From NCBI RefSeq assembly GCF_014268935.2, contig NZ_JABWRJ020000005.1, positions 62,001 through 126,000 on the forward strand: DNA of 64,000 bases, in the 5' to 3' direction. A model generated the notes under the pieces. The model ran no database searches. It was not told where the DNA came from and saw nothing but the letters and a program-made list of their open reading frames with translations. Position numbers and translations under genes: made by a program. This document shows, piece by piece, positions 18,001 to 23,292 of this stretch. This DNA is from Pseudomonas peradeniyensis (GTDB taxonomy: Bacteria; Pseudomonadota; Gammaproteobacteria; Pseudomonadales; Pseudomonadaceae). Positions within the stretch are counted from its first letter, which is position 1. Every line of letters starts with the position of its first letter.

Positions 18001-19686
18001 GGTTCGGTGGGCTACGGACAGACGACCGGCAAGACCAACTGGGTCCAGGACCAGACACGCATCACCGCTGGGAACAAGGTCGACATTCGCACCGAGCACC
18101 ACACCCAGCTCGATGGCGCGTTGATCGCCGCCGACAACGGCAACCTCAAGCTCGACACCGGCACGCTGGGTTACAGCGATATCGCCGGCAAGGACAAGGA
18201 GCACGGTTATTACCTCAACGTCGGCGGCAGTTGGTCGCAGACAAGCGGCGGCAAGTCCGAAACCCATGGCAACCTCAGCGGCTGGGAGTATGAAAAGGAC
18301 CGCGAGCAGATTGTCCGTGGCACCGTGGGGGCTGGCGAGGTTAACGTTCGCCAGGATGCTGAGACCGGCAAGGACTCGGTAGCCGGGCTGAATCGGGATC
18401 TGGACAAGGCTTACGAGATCACCCGGGATAGCGAGTCGCGTACCGATTTGTATGTCTCGGATACCTCTGTCAAGGCGGTATTGAACCCGAAGAAAACCCT
18501 GGAACAGTGGCAGAAGAGTGCGGCCAAGTATGGTGAGAACAGTGAAGAGGCCTTGCAGAAACTGGGTGATCTGTTCCTGACTGTGAAGGCATTGGGCGCA
18601 GGGGCTGATGCCGATGCGGTGAGTCTTGCCGTGGGCATGGCTGCATTCACTCGTCAGTTGGGCAGTCGCAACGAAGAAACACGTAGCGCGGTGGTTAATA
18701 CCGTTCTCGGCAGGATTACCCAGGGCTCATCGGGTAAAGAGTTCGATGCAGTTGCCCAGCGCCTGGTCGATTTGGCAGGTAACGACCCACAAGCGGCACT
18801 GAAGGTGCTGGCCGCCCTGGATTCCGCCAATCATCAAAAAGACGGGCGAACGAACTTCGTGCCCGTTGCTGCATTGGGTGCGGCCCTGGTTGCGGGGCTC
18901 GGTGTGTCACTGAGCCTGAGTCAGGGCTCGCCAGAACGGCAGGCGGATATGCGCGCCGCCGCATCAAGCATGTTCGATGCCATCGAGGCATCCACTACGG
19001 ACATGAGCAAGAGAGCGGAGTTGATGGTAGTGCTCTCCGGTCTTGTCTTTGGGAGTACGGTCTTACCAATCCATGAGCTTGACCCGCGGGCGAAAATCTA
19101 CGAAGGGATGCTGGCTGAGAAAAATCGCCAGAACCCATCGAGCGGAGGATATGCGGAAGGTGGGCAGGTGACTGTGACTCCGCATACCGGAGGCAAACAG
19201 CTTGATGGGCAGACGACTAGCGGAAATTACGAGACGCCAGGGCACCAGTTGAACCCAGGGAACGTCTATAGCGAAAGTAGTGAAAGCGATAAAGTCATCG
19301 GGATTGGTATTCCGTTTCGTCCGGTTAACCCTGACTTCCCACCTAACCAGGCCGTGGTCGATGCCATGAACAGTGATCTCATCAAGAATATGGTGAAATG
19401 CACGAGTACAGATTGTTCGGAGATCGCAATCAAGCTGTTAAAAGCTGCAGGTGGGGTGGGTAAAATCATAGAGGTGAGCCCGCTTTCGATTGCAGGGCTG
19501 AACGTTCATGAAAATGGGCGGACCGAGGCTGAACAATGGTACCATCAAGTGTATACGGATGATCGTTATGTCTATGATCCTAGGCTTTCTAAACAGCCGA
19601 TACCAAAAGGTGATTGGGAAAAGCACATTAAAGGAATAAATGGCGATGGAATAAAGATCTCGGACAAGTTGAAGGGTCTTAGGTGA
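6019..19686 (+). CDS. cdiA: CdiA-like filamentous haemagglutinin exoprotein with C-terminal toxin
   Basis: 4555 residues, exported by the neighbouring TpsB. An extended signal sequence ends near WQPLWAQA (about 48). The TPS domain follows, with NPHGITCDGCGFINT near 156. FHA-1 repeats of the LDNRxG type run to about residue 2450. A compositionally different segment (about 2450-2750) occupies the receptor-binding position. FHA-2 haemagglutinin repeats (about 3030-3980) are built on AGRDVxLxAG. A helical pretoxin-like region (about 4150-4350) precedes a roughly 190-residue C-terminal toxin. In the toxin, Cys4466 (TDCSE), His4509 (WYHQVY) and Asp4520 (VYDPR) fit a papain-like Cys-His-Asp arrangement. 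Neither VENN nor a clear alternative delimiter precedes it. The frame is intact throughout. CDI architecture is secure; the toxin fold is inferred. Confidence 0.9.
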   Translation: MDVRLFAFLARQRSAEIQPREHFCGLPKRGLAFLLANAMFWQPLWAQAAEGVVVSGPGTSLGQAGNGVPIVNIAAPNGSGLSHNQFSDYNVGQQGLILNNATDRTQATQLGGIILGNANLKGQAASIILNEVNGANASQLRGYTEVAGRGAHVIVANPHGITCDGCGFINTPQATLSTGKPVIEGGQLTRYQVDQGHIAIEGAGINASNVDSFELIARSTKINAEIQARNLAIVAGRNDVDARTLAATARADDGSAKPSLAIDSSALGGMYAGAVRLVGTEAGVGVRLDGRMIASGGDIQLDANGQLRMAQTSAGGDVRIRATGIDAQGPVHAGKQLQVESRGDLVNRQGLTAAGSVQLDAAGQLSNLAGIQAGIQADGSRAADADLKINAGAVDNRNQRLIASGDLTLSTGGRLDNQGGSLSAGRHVDINAATLDNRQQGKVVADGRMTLAGGQLLNSDRGQITSQGALNATWAHLDNQAGELSSLDALALNLGSLDNRNGKVLANRGISVTSQGLVDNRTGRIASQTSLNLTAQALNNGQGGHISGNQAVTVNVGRLDQQGGHLSSVTELTLDLNHGRLDNRDGEIVANQLRLRQMADIDNQRGEIFSKDAFSLTGRRLDNTGGKFYSEQALTVRLDQLLDNLDGLVSAEGLDIQALALHNQGGVVTSKSGLVLTTRAAIDNQHGEISSTGHGQVKAGSLDNREGMVTGGALELVVAQALDNRQGVLATGKAMTLNAASLDNREQGKLLSDGTLTAKVTGLLDNQAKGLVNGQGATDIDAGQLDNRGGRVQGKDLLTLHGQHWDNRGGKIEGDGAMTLTIDHLDNRDQGLVSGQAGVRFNGTELLNQLGIFGAKGNLDLVAAHLDNSGGSLTSGGDLDGQVTRLEQLGGKLSADGKLTLKGSSLVNRQGAVLGAGQGMRLTVDNVDNRGGELSAAKALSLTGQRLDNTGGQVLAETDLALTVAEVINQAQGLLRGKGQLTLDGQTLDNRDGRVSGEQGARLRLGQALDNGKGLLTSEGDLDIGAASLDNTDAELSSAGKLTLATTGKVDNQRGSITADGTLDLRSASLDNRAGEIGAQGAMDIATGTLDNRDSGHVVGNDRLTINAGQVNNAGADSRIDSDGAMSLTATGFDQQAGRLLSKASITLDLGQGALVNHGLIKAPLLVLNNLGSVDNQRGEIVSPQGFTLAAGTLDNRQGKLVSDQVLTVRIAQALDNTKGLVSAKGLDLRAASLDNREGEVSSRADLALTIDDRLDNRQGTLVGDTSLKLAAKTLDNSKGKISGKGRGEIEAATLLNTAGSLVSLEQLQVKGGELDNREAGLLGSNGALTLDVDRIDNRGGEITGKAAVGVTGASLDNSDGGLLVAGTGMTLALQALLNRNKARIEAQTGLTLTGLTLDNDGGRLTSQRDMTLTLTGAALNRLGLISAEGQLLMAAQSLDNSTGKLDSAGSLKLTTTGALLNKAGELLSDSDITLASASLDNTDKGVIASKGALAITTGHLDNSRQGSVSSNRTLTLHAGQLDNRDGGRVGSREALSATVTGLDQQGGKLFGDTSVNLDLGHGHLDNRGGLINAPSLLLSNLKTVANQGGEISSAKAFTFAAEQLDNGNGRLLSDQNLLLRVSQRLDNLKGLIGGQSLEVHAGVLDNSGGTLTSQSGLQVTVEGLLSNRDGGRIEAKDALALTSKGLDNHGGKLLGSSLALDLLGADLDNGAGLITTAGPLTLANLAKLTNQGGEISTAQALRLDVSELDNRDGKLISEQTLSITSGAIDNRNGLVSGWQGLTVTGQSLDNRQQGTLSSRSGAVQATVAGALRNSDGGALVAQQRLDVKADSLDNSAKGILSSGSGQQLTITGALDNHEGGLIDAGEKLVISAGSLDNHGGRVATRQDLGLTAASLNNNDGNLAAQGALTLDLLGELLNRKGTLFAGKDLLIQRAGLVDNQAGQIASQGLLKVLAGSIDNSQRGTLAASGPLTLDSSGALSNTGDGLIYSQQGDVSLQAASLNNSKGTVQAKGAITAQAHGVLDNQGGKLIAQDGALTVTADTLDNRGGILASLKQSLGVRTTGVLRNGSDANGQRGILQALGLDVQSASLDNHGGRIAAVGGDALIRTGQLDNRDGGISASGLLKVTGTSLLNGGDARGEMVGQRIELGLNGALDNRGGVVESASTLAITAASLDNQGGQLRAVGTSGKSQFAIGGLFDNRNGQVEIGSSDLTLGAGLLQNVGGKVLHAGKGVFDIDTANLTRAGGSLSTRGGLTLTADSWTNASVIQAGRLTVNVNNLTQTAGGQLLALDSLVGNGGNWSNDGLIASDGTLSLNLGGSYDGNGRVSSLGTLGLSAAQMTLGANGSVTGVGNTTINIAGLLSNQGRLSTAGDLLVNADSVNNLGTLGGNQLVRVTSGSLRNDHGLLFSGGDMQLYADSLTNFYGDVYSLGGLTVARDGAGARADVLENISGSLESVGDMHLGATSISNRKENFSAPGKLISSAIGMRETSPGGGHMVLLEHYEAEVSSDSPSGVITSGRDLVMSGGDVVNFASIISAQRNIVASVDEFNNTGATLGSYTTLRSFDVPYIKNKYQGSFWGSVLRYNAANDPGYVTKNGYKSVLGSLRYWDANWNETVKFVRSSPGMAPNWDASVSFGWVRVMGNFYQGNYYGPSPAYNPDTRTPLPDAISNPKFFDTRTVSQAGGVAAASAVVQAGGVVQINATKNLENSVIREGQPLGPVVGKVFDPALPGNLNNTIVNLHAQLPPDLARQQVNPLTLGTFNLPTGQNGLFRLSGQGGSASGSPAQSWKLGSADVTIQDRQTMVSGTQPGALQAMDARAVEQNHQQIDRIAHQGGAVGGTASAIGVNAPNGAPVEVSLPQRHPGADVRELAAGGNLGISARPDIPGVTRMPDSQYTSKPHKYLIETNPALTDLKQFMSSDYLLGNLGYDPDQSWKRLGDGLYEQRLIQQAVVARTGQQFIDGQTSGEQLFKYLMDNAIRSKDQLQLSLGVGLTASQVAALTHDIVWMEKHQVNGEEVLVPVLYLAQANNRLAPNGALIAGQDVQLIAGENLTNAGTLQASRNLSATAGNNLVNTGLVQAGERLELLAGNNLSNSAGGIITGRDVSLTAVNGDIINQRDQVRAVTNFGGTSQHQDYLDSAARIEAGNSLSLKAGQDIKNVASVIQSAGDLSLSAGRDVSMLSVEEREGFYSDRQRNNTVQQHGATVTAGRDLSIGAGRDLTAVASQIDAGRNLTLAAGEDLNLTSAANEAHSFSRSKKVTQSKDQVTQVSTTLKAGGDVSLSAGQDMAIVASQVKGKGAVDIDAERDLTIASEQNESASYYLKKSKGSFGRSSSTQKESYHSTNVASVIEAGGDLTVNVSKKEGGGIALDGGRDVSVIGSQLKAGGDVMLGATGDVAVLSGVEEHGEYSKKTKSGFLGLSKSGKSQLQTRATQVGSELNAGNDIVIAAGSDVGLRASEANAGKDVELRAGLIDKAGDINLVSANDTAYSHSEQYKKKTGLSVSGGFVSVASAKKAGQEAQSSTSVGSQLTARQDASLSAERDINVIGSGISAGRNVSLNAGRDVNVAAAQNEHSEHQWSSEKRTGFGVSGDDNGVSVFLGSEQQKAKDRLEQQLAAASQVKAGQDLGIRAGRDINQTGSDLKAEHDINLDAGRDINIDAARERLLVEHEREQKSQGLGVTINHNLGRTKDALEGAGKGENGVSQTSSTLRAVDAVSQFFAGPTADVKLGTTKQGSRERVVEESQRGSTLDAGHDVNVKAGNDVTIKGGQLQAGRDISISGRDINLDVAKGSFSQENQQTQSWGGIHGGTTGGIKLGAGGSYGVADQDSVQGTSTASQLNAGRDVKFDARRDVNVIGGQLSAGRDIDIAAANDINIRSAQNDSNSQNTRHNGGGEAGLAFGEGKVGFYASVDIGKGDLKREAEQQQQAFLYAGDQLKFSSGKDTTIAGAQVRGDEVIGRVGGDLKVASVADTGKVEGKEFDLSATVSVGVGASVSGSVGYGQTTGKTNWVQDQTRITAGNKVDIRTEHHTQLDGALIAADNGNLKLDTGTLGYSDIAGKDKEHGYYLNVGGSWSQTSGGKSETHGNLSGWEYEKDREQIVRGTVGAGEVNVRQDAETGKDSVAGLNRDLDKAYEITRDSESRTDLYVSDTSVKAVLNPKKTLEQWQKSAAKYGENSEEALQKLGDLFLTVKALGAGADADAVSLAVGMAAFTRQLGSRNEETRSAVVNTVLGRITQGSSGKEFDAVAQRLVDLAGNDPQAALKVLAALDSANHQKDGRTNFVPVAALGAALVAGLGVSLSLSQGSPERQADMRAAASSMFDAIEASTTDMSKRAELMVVLSGLVFGSTVLPIHELDPRAKIYEGMLAEKNRQNPSSGGYAEGGQVTVTPHTGGKQLDGQTTSGNYETPGHQLNPGNVYSESSESDKVIGIGIPFRPVNPDFPPNQAVVDAMNSDLIKNMVKCTSTDCSEIAIKLLKAAGGVGKIIEVSPLSIAGLNVHENGRTEAEQWYHQVYTDDRYVYDPRLSKQPIPKGDWEKHIKGINGDGIKISDKLKGLR
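7190..12700 (+). repeat. FHA-1 coding repeats, LDNRxG type
   Basis: Dozens of imperfect repeats of about 20-22 codons recur here, each marked by CTGGACAACCGC-like or CTCGACAAC-like DNA encoding LDNR/LDNQ/LDNS, often followed by GGxI/V/L. They form the beta-helical shaft that projects the exoprotein from the cell. The units differ enough in sequence that they are not exact DNA copies. Confidence 0.85.
13370..14260 (+). other. AT-richer segment inside cdiA, receptor-binding position
   Basis: Base composition drops sharply near 13370 (GAATATTTCCGGTAGTTTAG) and returns to typical high-GC, repeat-coding DNA by about 14260. The encoded part lacks LDN repeats, is rich in Tyr, Trp and Asn, and lies between the FHA-1 and FHA-2 blocks. 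In well studied CdiA proteins this place holds the receptor-binding domain that selects target cells. The boundaries are estimated by eye. Confidence 0.6.
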
Positions 19687-20132
19687 TGGATATAAGTGCA
19701 AAGCATGAAGGGCGCCAGATTTTAGATGTTGTTGAGTGTTTGGGAGAGACCGAGTGGCGTAAAGGGTCTACCAGTACGTATGTTGTAAAAACACATGCGG
19801 GGTTGTCTCTCAGGAGTCAGATTGAATATCCTCCCTCAGTTTGTTTTCGCTTCGTTAAAGAGGATGTTGCGGTTGTTGCTGAGTTGATTAGGTGCGTGGA
19901 TATCTATCAGGGGGATTTGAAGTGGGCAATGATCGGCAAGGGCAGGGAGGATGGGCGACATAATTGGGTTATTGCACCCCAGCGTTTGTTTGATGTGGAG
20001 GGGCAGGCGAATCAGGAAGATGAAACTGCGCAGCAGTTTCTGGCTAGAAATGATCCTGGTTTCGGAAAGCAGGCGTATGAAGATATGGCGGGACTTGTCG
20101 CGCATATGAAGAATTATTTTAGGATGGGTTGA
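19686..20132 (+). CDS. cdiI: Probable CdiI immunity protein
   Basis: A 148-residue cytoplasmic-type protein with no signal peptide or membrane segment. Its ATG overlaps the stop of cdiA by one base (TGATG), the usual tight coupling of a toxin C-terminus and its cognate immunity gene. It is markedly AT-richer than cdiA's repeats and matches the composition of the toxin-coding end, as expected for a module exchanged as one piece. The sequence holds several Trp residues (TEWRKGS, LKWAMIG, HNWVIAP) and an acidic C-terminal half (EGQANQEDETAQQFL). I do not recognise the immunity family; the call rests on position, size and composition. Confidence 0.72.
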   Translation: MDISAKHEGRQILDVVECLGETEWRKGSTSTYVVKTHAGLSLRSQIEYPPSVCFRFVKEDVAVVAELIRCVDIYQGDLKWAMIGKGREDGRHNWVIAPQRLFDVEGQANQEDETAQQFLARNDPGFGKQAYEDMAGLVAHMKNYFRMG

Positions 20133-20315
20133 GGGTGAAGTAGAACGGAAAAGGGGATAGATCTATTTTGCTTGCTCTAATTTGGATCTCTTTAGGCTAG
20201 CGGTCATGCAGGGACGGTAAAAGTTAGAGTAGGGAGAATAAACCTCTTCCCTTTTATTGCTTTTATTGGTGGTGGTATCAAGTTATTCGGTTAAGTTCCG
20301 GTATTAGAGGGCCTT

Positions 20316-20639
20316 ATGGAAAAGACTGAGTTGATTCGTTCTTTGATTAAGGCGGGTAGGGTGGCTGATCTTCTCGCTTTCGTCGAGGGGGAGTCTCCGT
20401 ACCTGACCGATGCTTCACAGGGGGTGCCGGAATCACCTTGGCTGAGAAGAATCTGGGTGCTTGTTGTAACGCATCTCAGATTTGTCACGCGATATGGAGA
20501 GGTGACGAAGCCTCAGATCGCTGACGGCCAAGTGCTGTCACCCTATCCTGCAGAGTTCCAGCTGTGGTTGGCGGCAGGTGCACCGGGTATAGCGCTCGAG
20601 GATTTTCAGGCCTATGCCAGGGAACATCCATTGGATTGA
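20316..20639 (+). CDS. Small protein of unknown function in the CDI immunity cluster
   Basis: 107 residues, starting MEKTELIRSLIKAGRVADLL and ending EDFQAYAREHPLD. AGAGGG lies a few bases before the ATG. No signal peptide is present; a hydrophobic Trp/Leu stretch (WLRRIWVLVVTHLRFVTRYG) is too short and charged for a confident membrane helix. The gene lies 183 bases after cdiI, on the same strand and with the same lower GC content. Its size and place fit an orphan immunity protein, but I recognise no family. The gap before it is stop-rich and shows no toxin fragment. Confidence 0.6.
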   Translation: MEKTELIRSLIKAGRVADLLAFVEGESPYLTDASQGVPESPWLRRIWVLVVTHLRFVTRYGEVTKPQIADGQVLSPYPAEFQLWLAAGAPGIALEDFQAYAREHPLD

Positions 20640-20790
20640 CAAAGCTTTTCTCTTTGATTTTTCTTTGCAATGATGTTTCCCAGGGGTATGGAGTCGCTTG
20701 GTGGTGCTCCCATCACCGATATGGGTGAGGTCAGAGAGCAGGCTAAGTGAAAAATCAGTTGAAATGGCTAGGCGGGCGACGAAGTGAAAA

Positions 20791-21036
20791 ATGATTGACG
20801 GTATTACTAAACAACGGGTCCAGGTTCTCATGGATCCCCGTTATGGGCCTTATATCAGAGTTTTTTCATTTCAGGACAGTGGGGCGCTCCGGGATCTGTT
20901 TGATGATGAATTCAATGTGCTCTACTGGTTGGGCCCTTGCCCGGACCTTAGTGTTCATGGGGGGAGCGAGTACTATTTCGGTACCGTCGCCGACCCTGTA
21001 AAACTTCAGGCACTGCTCGACAGCATCGAGCTATAG
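20791..21036 (+). CDS. Putative orphan immunity protein, tandem copy 1
   Basis: 81 residues. It shares the frame M-I-D-x-x-T-x-x-R-V-Q-V, then D-P-x-x-G-P, then PDLS, and the ending ADPxKLQALLD with the next gene, so the two are clear paralogues. No signal peptide is visible, and acidic residues dominate the middle (DLFDDEFNVLYW). The ribosome-binding site is weak. It is probably cytoplasmic. Duplicated small acidic genes after a cdiA-cdiI pair are typical of immunity arrays that protect against kin carrying other toxins. This role is inferred from context only. Confidence 0.6.
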   Translation: MIDGITKQRVQVLMDPRYGPYIRVFSFQDSGALRDLFDDEFNVLYWLGPCPDLSVHGGSEYYFGTVADPVKLQALLDSIEL

Positions 21037-21074
21037 GCGTTCGCCAAGGTTTCAAGAGAGAGGGTAAGTCACTG

Positions 21075-21314
21075 ATGATCGATTCTGTAACCGGTGAGCG
21101 GGTTCAGGTTCATCTGGACCCTGAGCAGGGACCCTTCGTTTATGTTGTGGGGGCCGAGGACTGCAAACGGCTGGAGTATCTGTTGGATGCTGAGTATTTT
21201 GTTCCCTATCTGAAGGTGAAGTCGCCAGATCTCTCTCTACCAGTAGCGTGGATTTATTCCTTCGGCAGCATTGCTGATCCACGAAAGCTTCAGGCGCTTC
21301 TGGATGGTATTTGA
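21075..21314 (+). CDS. Putative orphan immunity protein, tandem copy 2
   Basis: 79 residues, paralogous to the gene 38 bases upstream: MIDSVTGERVQVHLDPEQGP and ADPRKLQALLDGI are shared in pattern, while the central 40 residues have diverged strongly. An AGAGGG-type ribosome-binding site lies 11 bases before the ATG. The conserved ends and variable centre suggest duplication followed by selection on the toxin-binding face, which is an inference. There is no signal peptide or membrane segment. Confidence 0.6.
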   Translation: MIDSVTGERVQVHLDPEQGPFVYVVGAEDCKRLEYLLDAEYFVPYLKVKSPDLSLPVAWIYSFGSIADPRKLQALLDGI

Positions 21315-21475
21315 TCGTATGCTTCACTGAGTGGGTTTATGGATCCCAAGGCACCCAGTGCAGGTGTAGGTATTGACACCGTTATCAGGTTATATTTCAT
21401 GTCTTTTTAGTGATGGTCTAAGTAGCGCAACCTGGCGGAGGCACGCTTCGATAGACCAGACAGCGGAAAAGCAGA

Positions 21476-21739
21476 ATGCCAAAGTTTTTGTGTAGATGTG
21501 GTTATGTCATGAATTTGTCGCAGGGATGGTCAGATCATGAAATGACATTGATGCCTGAGTCAGTGATCGAGCGGGTTGCTGAGCGCCTGGAGGTGGGGCC
21601 AATGTCTTCGGAGCAATTCTATGAGGCGATTGAAGTGACTGCCATGACAGTTTACCGTTGCCCTCAATGCAGGCGATTGTATTTGGAGGAAGGTAAGAAT
21701 GGTTTCACGGCCTATGCCGTAGAACAGGCAGGGGCTTGA
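21476..21739 (+). CDS. Small zinc-ribbon-like protein in the immunity cluster
   Basis: 87 residues. Cys pairs at the N-terminus (FLCRCGYVMN) and near residue 60 (YRCPQCRRLYLEE) look like a split CxC/CxxC zinc ribbon, separated by an acidic helical middle (PESVIERVAERLEVGPMSSEQFYEAIE). Similar small CxxC proteins occur beside Rhs and CDI toxins and are thought to be immunity proteins, but I cannot name the family. The lower GC content and same orientation tie it to the cluster. Confidence 0.6.
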   Translation: MPKFLCRCGYVMNLSQGWSDHEMTLMPESVIERVAERLEVGPMSSEQFYEAIEVTAMTVYRCPQCRRLYLEEGKNGFTAYAVEQAGA

Positions 21740-21816
21740 GGGTTGGTAGCAAGTTGTTCGGAAAATAGAATAGGGCTGAACGTGGCCGGGTTAAGTCTGT
21801 TTTTGGAGGCATGCCG

Positions 21817-22416
21817 ATGGGGCTGAATGAGAAATGGGTTCCAGGTTTTGGAGAGGTATTCACTTGGTTCGCCATGGATAAATTCGGTCGAATTGCAGTC
21901 ATGCTGAATAATTGCTACGGGGCCATTCCCGAGGTACTGCTGAGGCTGGAGGAGGTAGAGCGGGTACTGGACTCGATAAGCGAATTTGTTTGGCAGGAGT
22001 CCCAGGAATATTCTGATTACCCGCCAGCAAAGCAGGGTGGCTTTGCAGTGGATCTTTACTCAGCTTGGCGCTGGCAAGAAAAGTCGAAAGCCAGTGTGGC
22101 AAGTGCACTGCAAAATGACCTGGAAGAACGGCTGAACTATAGCGAGGCGAACCTTGCTTCTAACAAGGGATTATTCGTGTATCACGCCGTGGAGGGTAGC
22201 CGTGCGGGTGAGGACTACCCCGAAGGGTATGCTGGGGATACTGCGATGGGTGATTACTTCAGGTTTTTAGTGCCAGGAGAGTACGCCACGCTTGAGGATT
22301 TTCCCGTTGGGCTGAGGCGAGGGCTGGTGGTGTCTGATAGCTTGGACTTTTCTTTGCTCCAGATGCTGGAGAGTAGGCTTGTCAGCCAGCATTTTTGTTC
22401 GTTGTACCGGGCGTAG
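21817..22416 (+). CDS. Hypothetical protein in the immunity cluster
   Basis: 199 residues. The start at 21817 is preferred over an in-frame ATG at 21811 because GGAGG (21805-21809) stands 7 bases before it; 21811 would leave only one base. The protein begins MGLNEKWVPGFGEVFTWF and contains many Trp/Tyr and acidic residues (FVWQESQEYSDYPP). It has neither a signal peptide nor membrane helices. Same strand, same base composition and no known motif. It could be another immunity protein or cargo carried with a former cdiA end; the function is unknown. Confidence 0.6.
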   Translation: MGLNEKWVPGFGEVFTWFAMDKFGRIAVMLNNCYGAIPEVLLRLEEVERVLDSISEFVWQESQEYSDYPPAKQGGFAVDLYSAWRWQEKSKASVASALQNDLEERLNYSEANLASNKGLFVYHAVEGSRAGEDYPEGYAGDTAMGDYFRFLVPGEYATLEDFPVGLRRGLVVSDSLDFSLLQMLESRLVSQHFCSLYRA

Positions 22417-22532
22417 GCAGAGCAGGTTGTACGCTCAGGCTGTTTCCCAGGCGCTCGCAAAGGTCGCCGGAAGCGATAATCATTGGATGGGCCGAGATGA
22501 TCTCACTGTGCTTTGAAACGGGAGAGTGCAGG

Positions 22533-23018
22533 ATGTTTGACCAAGATAACTTGCCCGGCGCCAACCTCGATGGACTGTCATTGCACCGGGCGCAGTTCGA
22601 CGGCCTGGATGCCAGGGCGACTACGTTCATAGGTAGCGATCTCAGAAACGCGTCGTTCATCGAGGCGGATCTCACCGCTGTCGACATGCGAGGAGCGACG
22701 TTGGCCAATGCCCTGTTCAACGGCGCCCGGCTGCGCAATGCCGATCTTTCTCGGGCGCTGGCCGCCTCTGCCGACTTCAGCGGGGCCGACCTGCGCGCTG
22801 CAAACCTGGCAGAGGCTGATATCGGAGGGGCTGTATTCAAGGGCAGCAATCTATGCGGTGCCGATTTACGCGCGCGCAGGATCGAGAAGGCAGAATTCCA
22901 GTTGGCCATGTTCAACGACAGTACCCGGTGGCCAGCGGGATTCGATCCTGTCGCTCAAGGCGCAGTCCGGCAAAGCGATGATTCTGCTTTTGAAGTGCCT
23001 TCTGAAGAGATCCTATGA
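22533..23018 (+). CDS. Pentapeptide-repeat protein
   Basis: 161 residues. The ATG at 22533 has GGAG 8 bases upstream. From residue 7 to about 115 it is made of A(D/N)LxX-type pentapeptides: GANLDGLSLHRAQF, then GADLRAANLAEADIGGAVF and others. These fold as a right-handed quadrilateral beta-helix. Pentapeptide proteins can act as DNA mimics, such as the quinolone-resistance factors, or as effectors or immunity proteins. The last 35 residues are not repeated. Its GC content is higher than that of the genes before it. It closes the immunity-like cluster, and its function is open. Confidence 0.8.
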   Translation: MFDQDNLPGANLDGLSLHRAQFDGLDARATTFIGSDLRNASFIEADLTAVDMRGATLANALFNGARLRNADLSRALAASADFSGADLRAANLAEADIGGAVFKGSNLCGADLRARRIEKAEFQLAMFNDSTRWPAGFDPVAQGAVRQSDDSAFEVPSEEIL

Positions 23019-23292
23019 TCGGCTGACACGGTAATTGGGGGGCGTATGGCGCTCAGTTCAGTCTGAATAGATGGGCTTGATGCGTTGACGCCCAGAGGCA
23101 AGCCGGCGTATCTCCCGTTGAGCGATGCGGGCAAGAAAACCTGTACGCCCCTGATTACTCAAGCCTTCGCCATGGCACGGACCGGAGACGGGACAATTTA
23201 GGCTGGCATCGCCAAGGCCGGTCACCCGATAATCGGGATCCATTCTCACTGCCGAGCCTTGCCATGTCGTTCAACCCGCTGAGGGGCCGCCC

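Noticed and set aside
20670..20750. A 26-codon frame (MMFPRGMESLGGAPITDMGE...) between two array genes
   Set aside because: It could be the scar of a lost toxin end, but it has no good ribosome-binding site, no recognised homology, and a stop lies just upstream in frame.
23058..23249. A 63-codon frame on the minus strand before the DMT gene
   Set aside because: No start signal and no recognisable domain; considered as a possible integrase remnant but nothing supports it.
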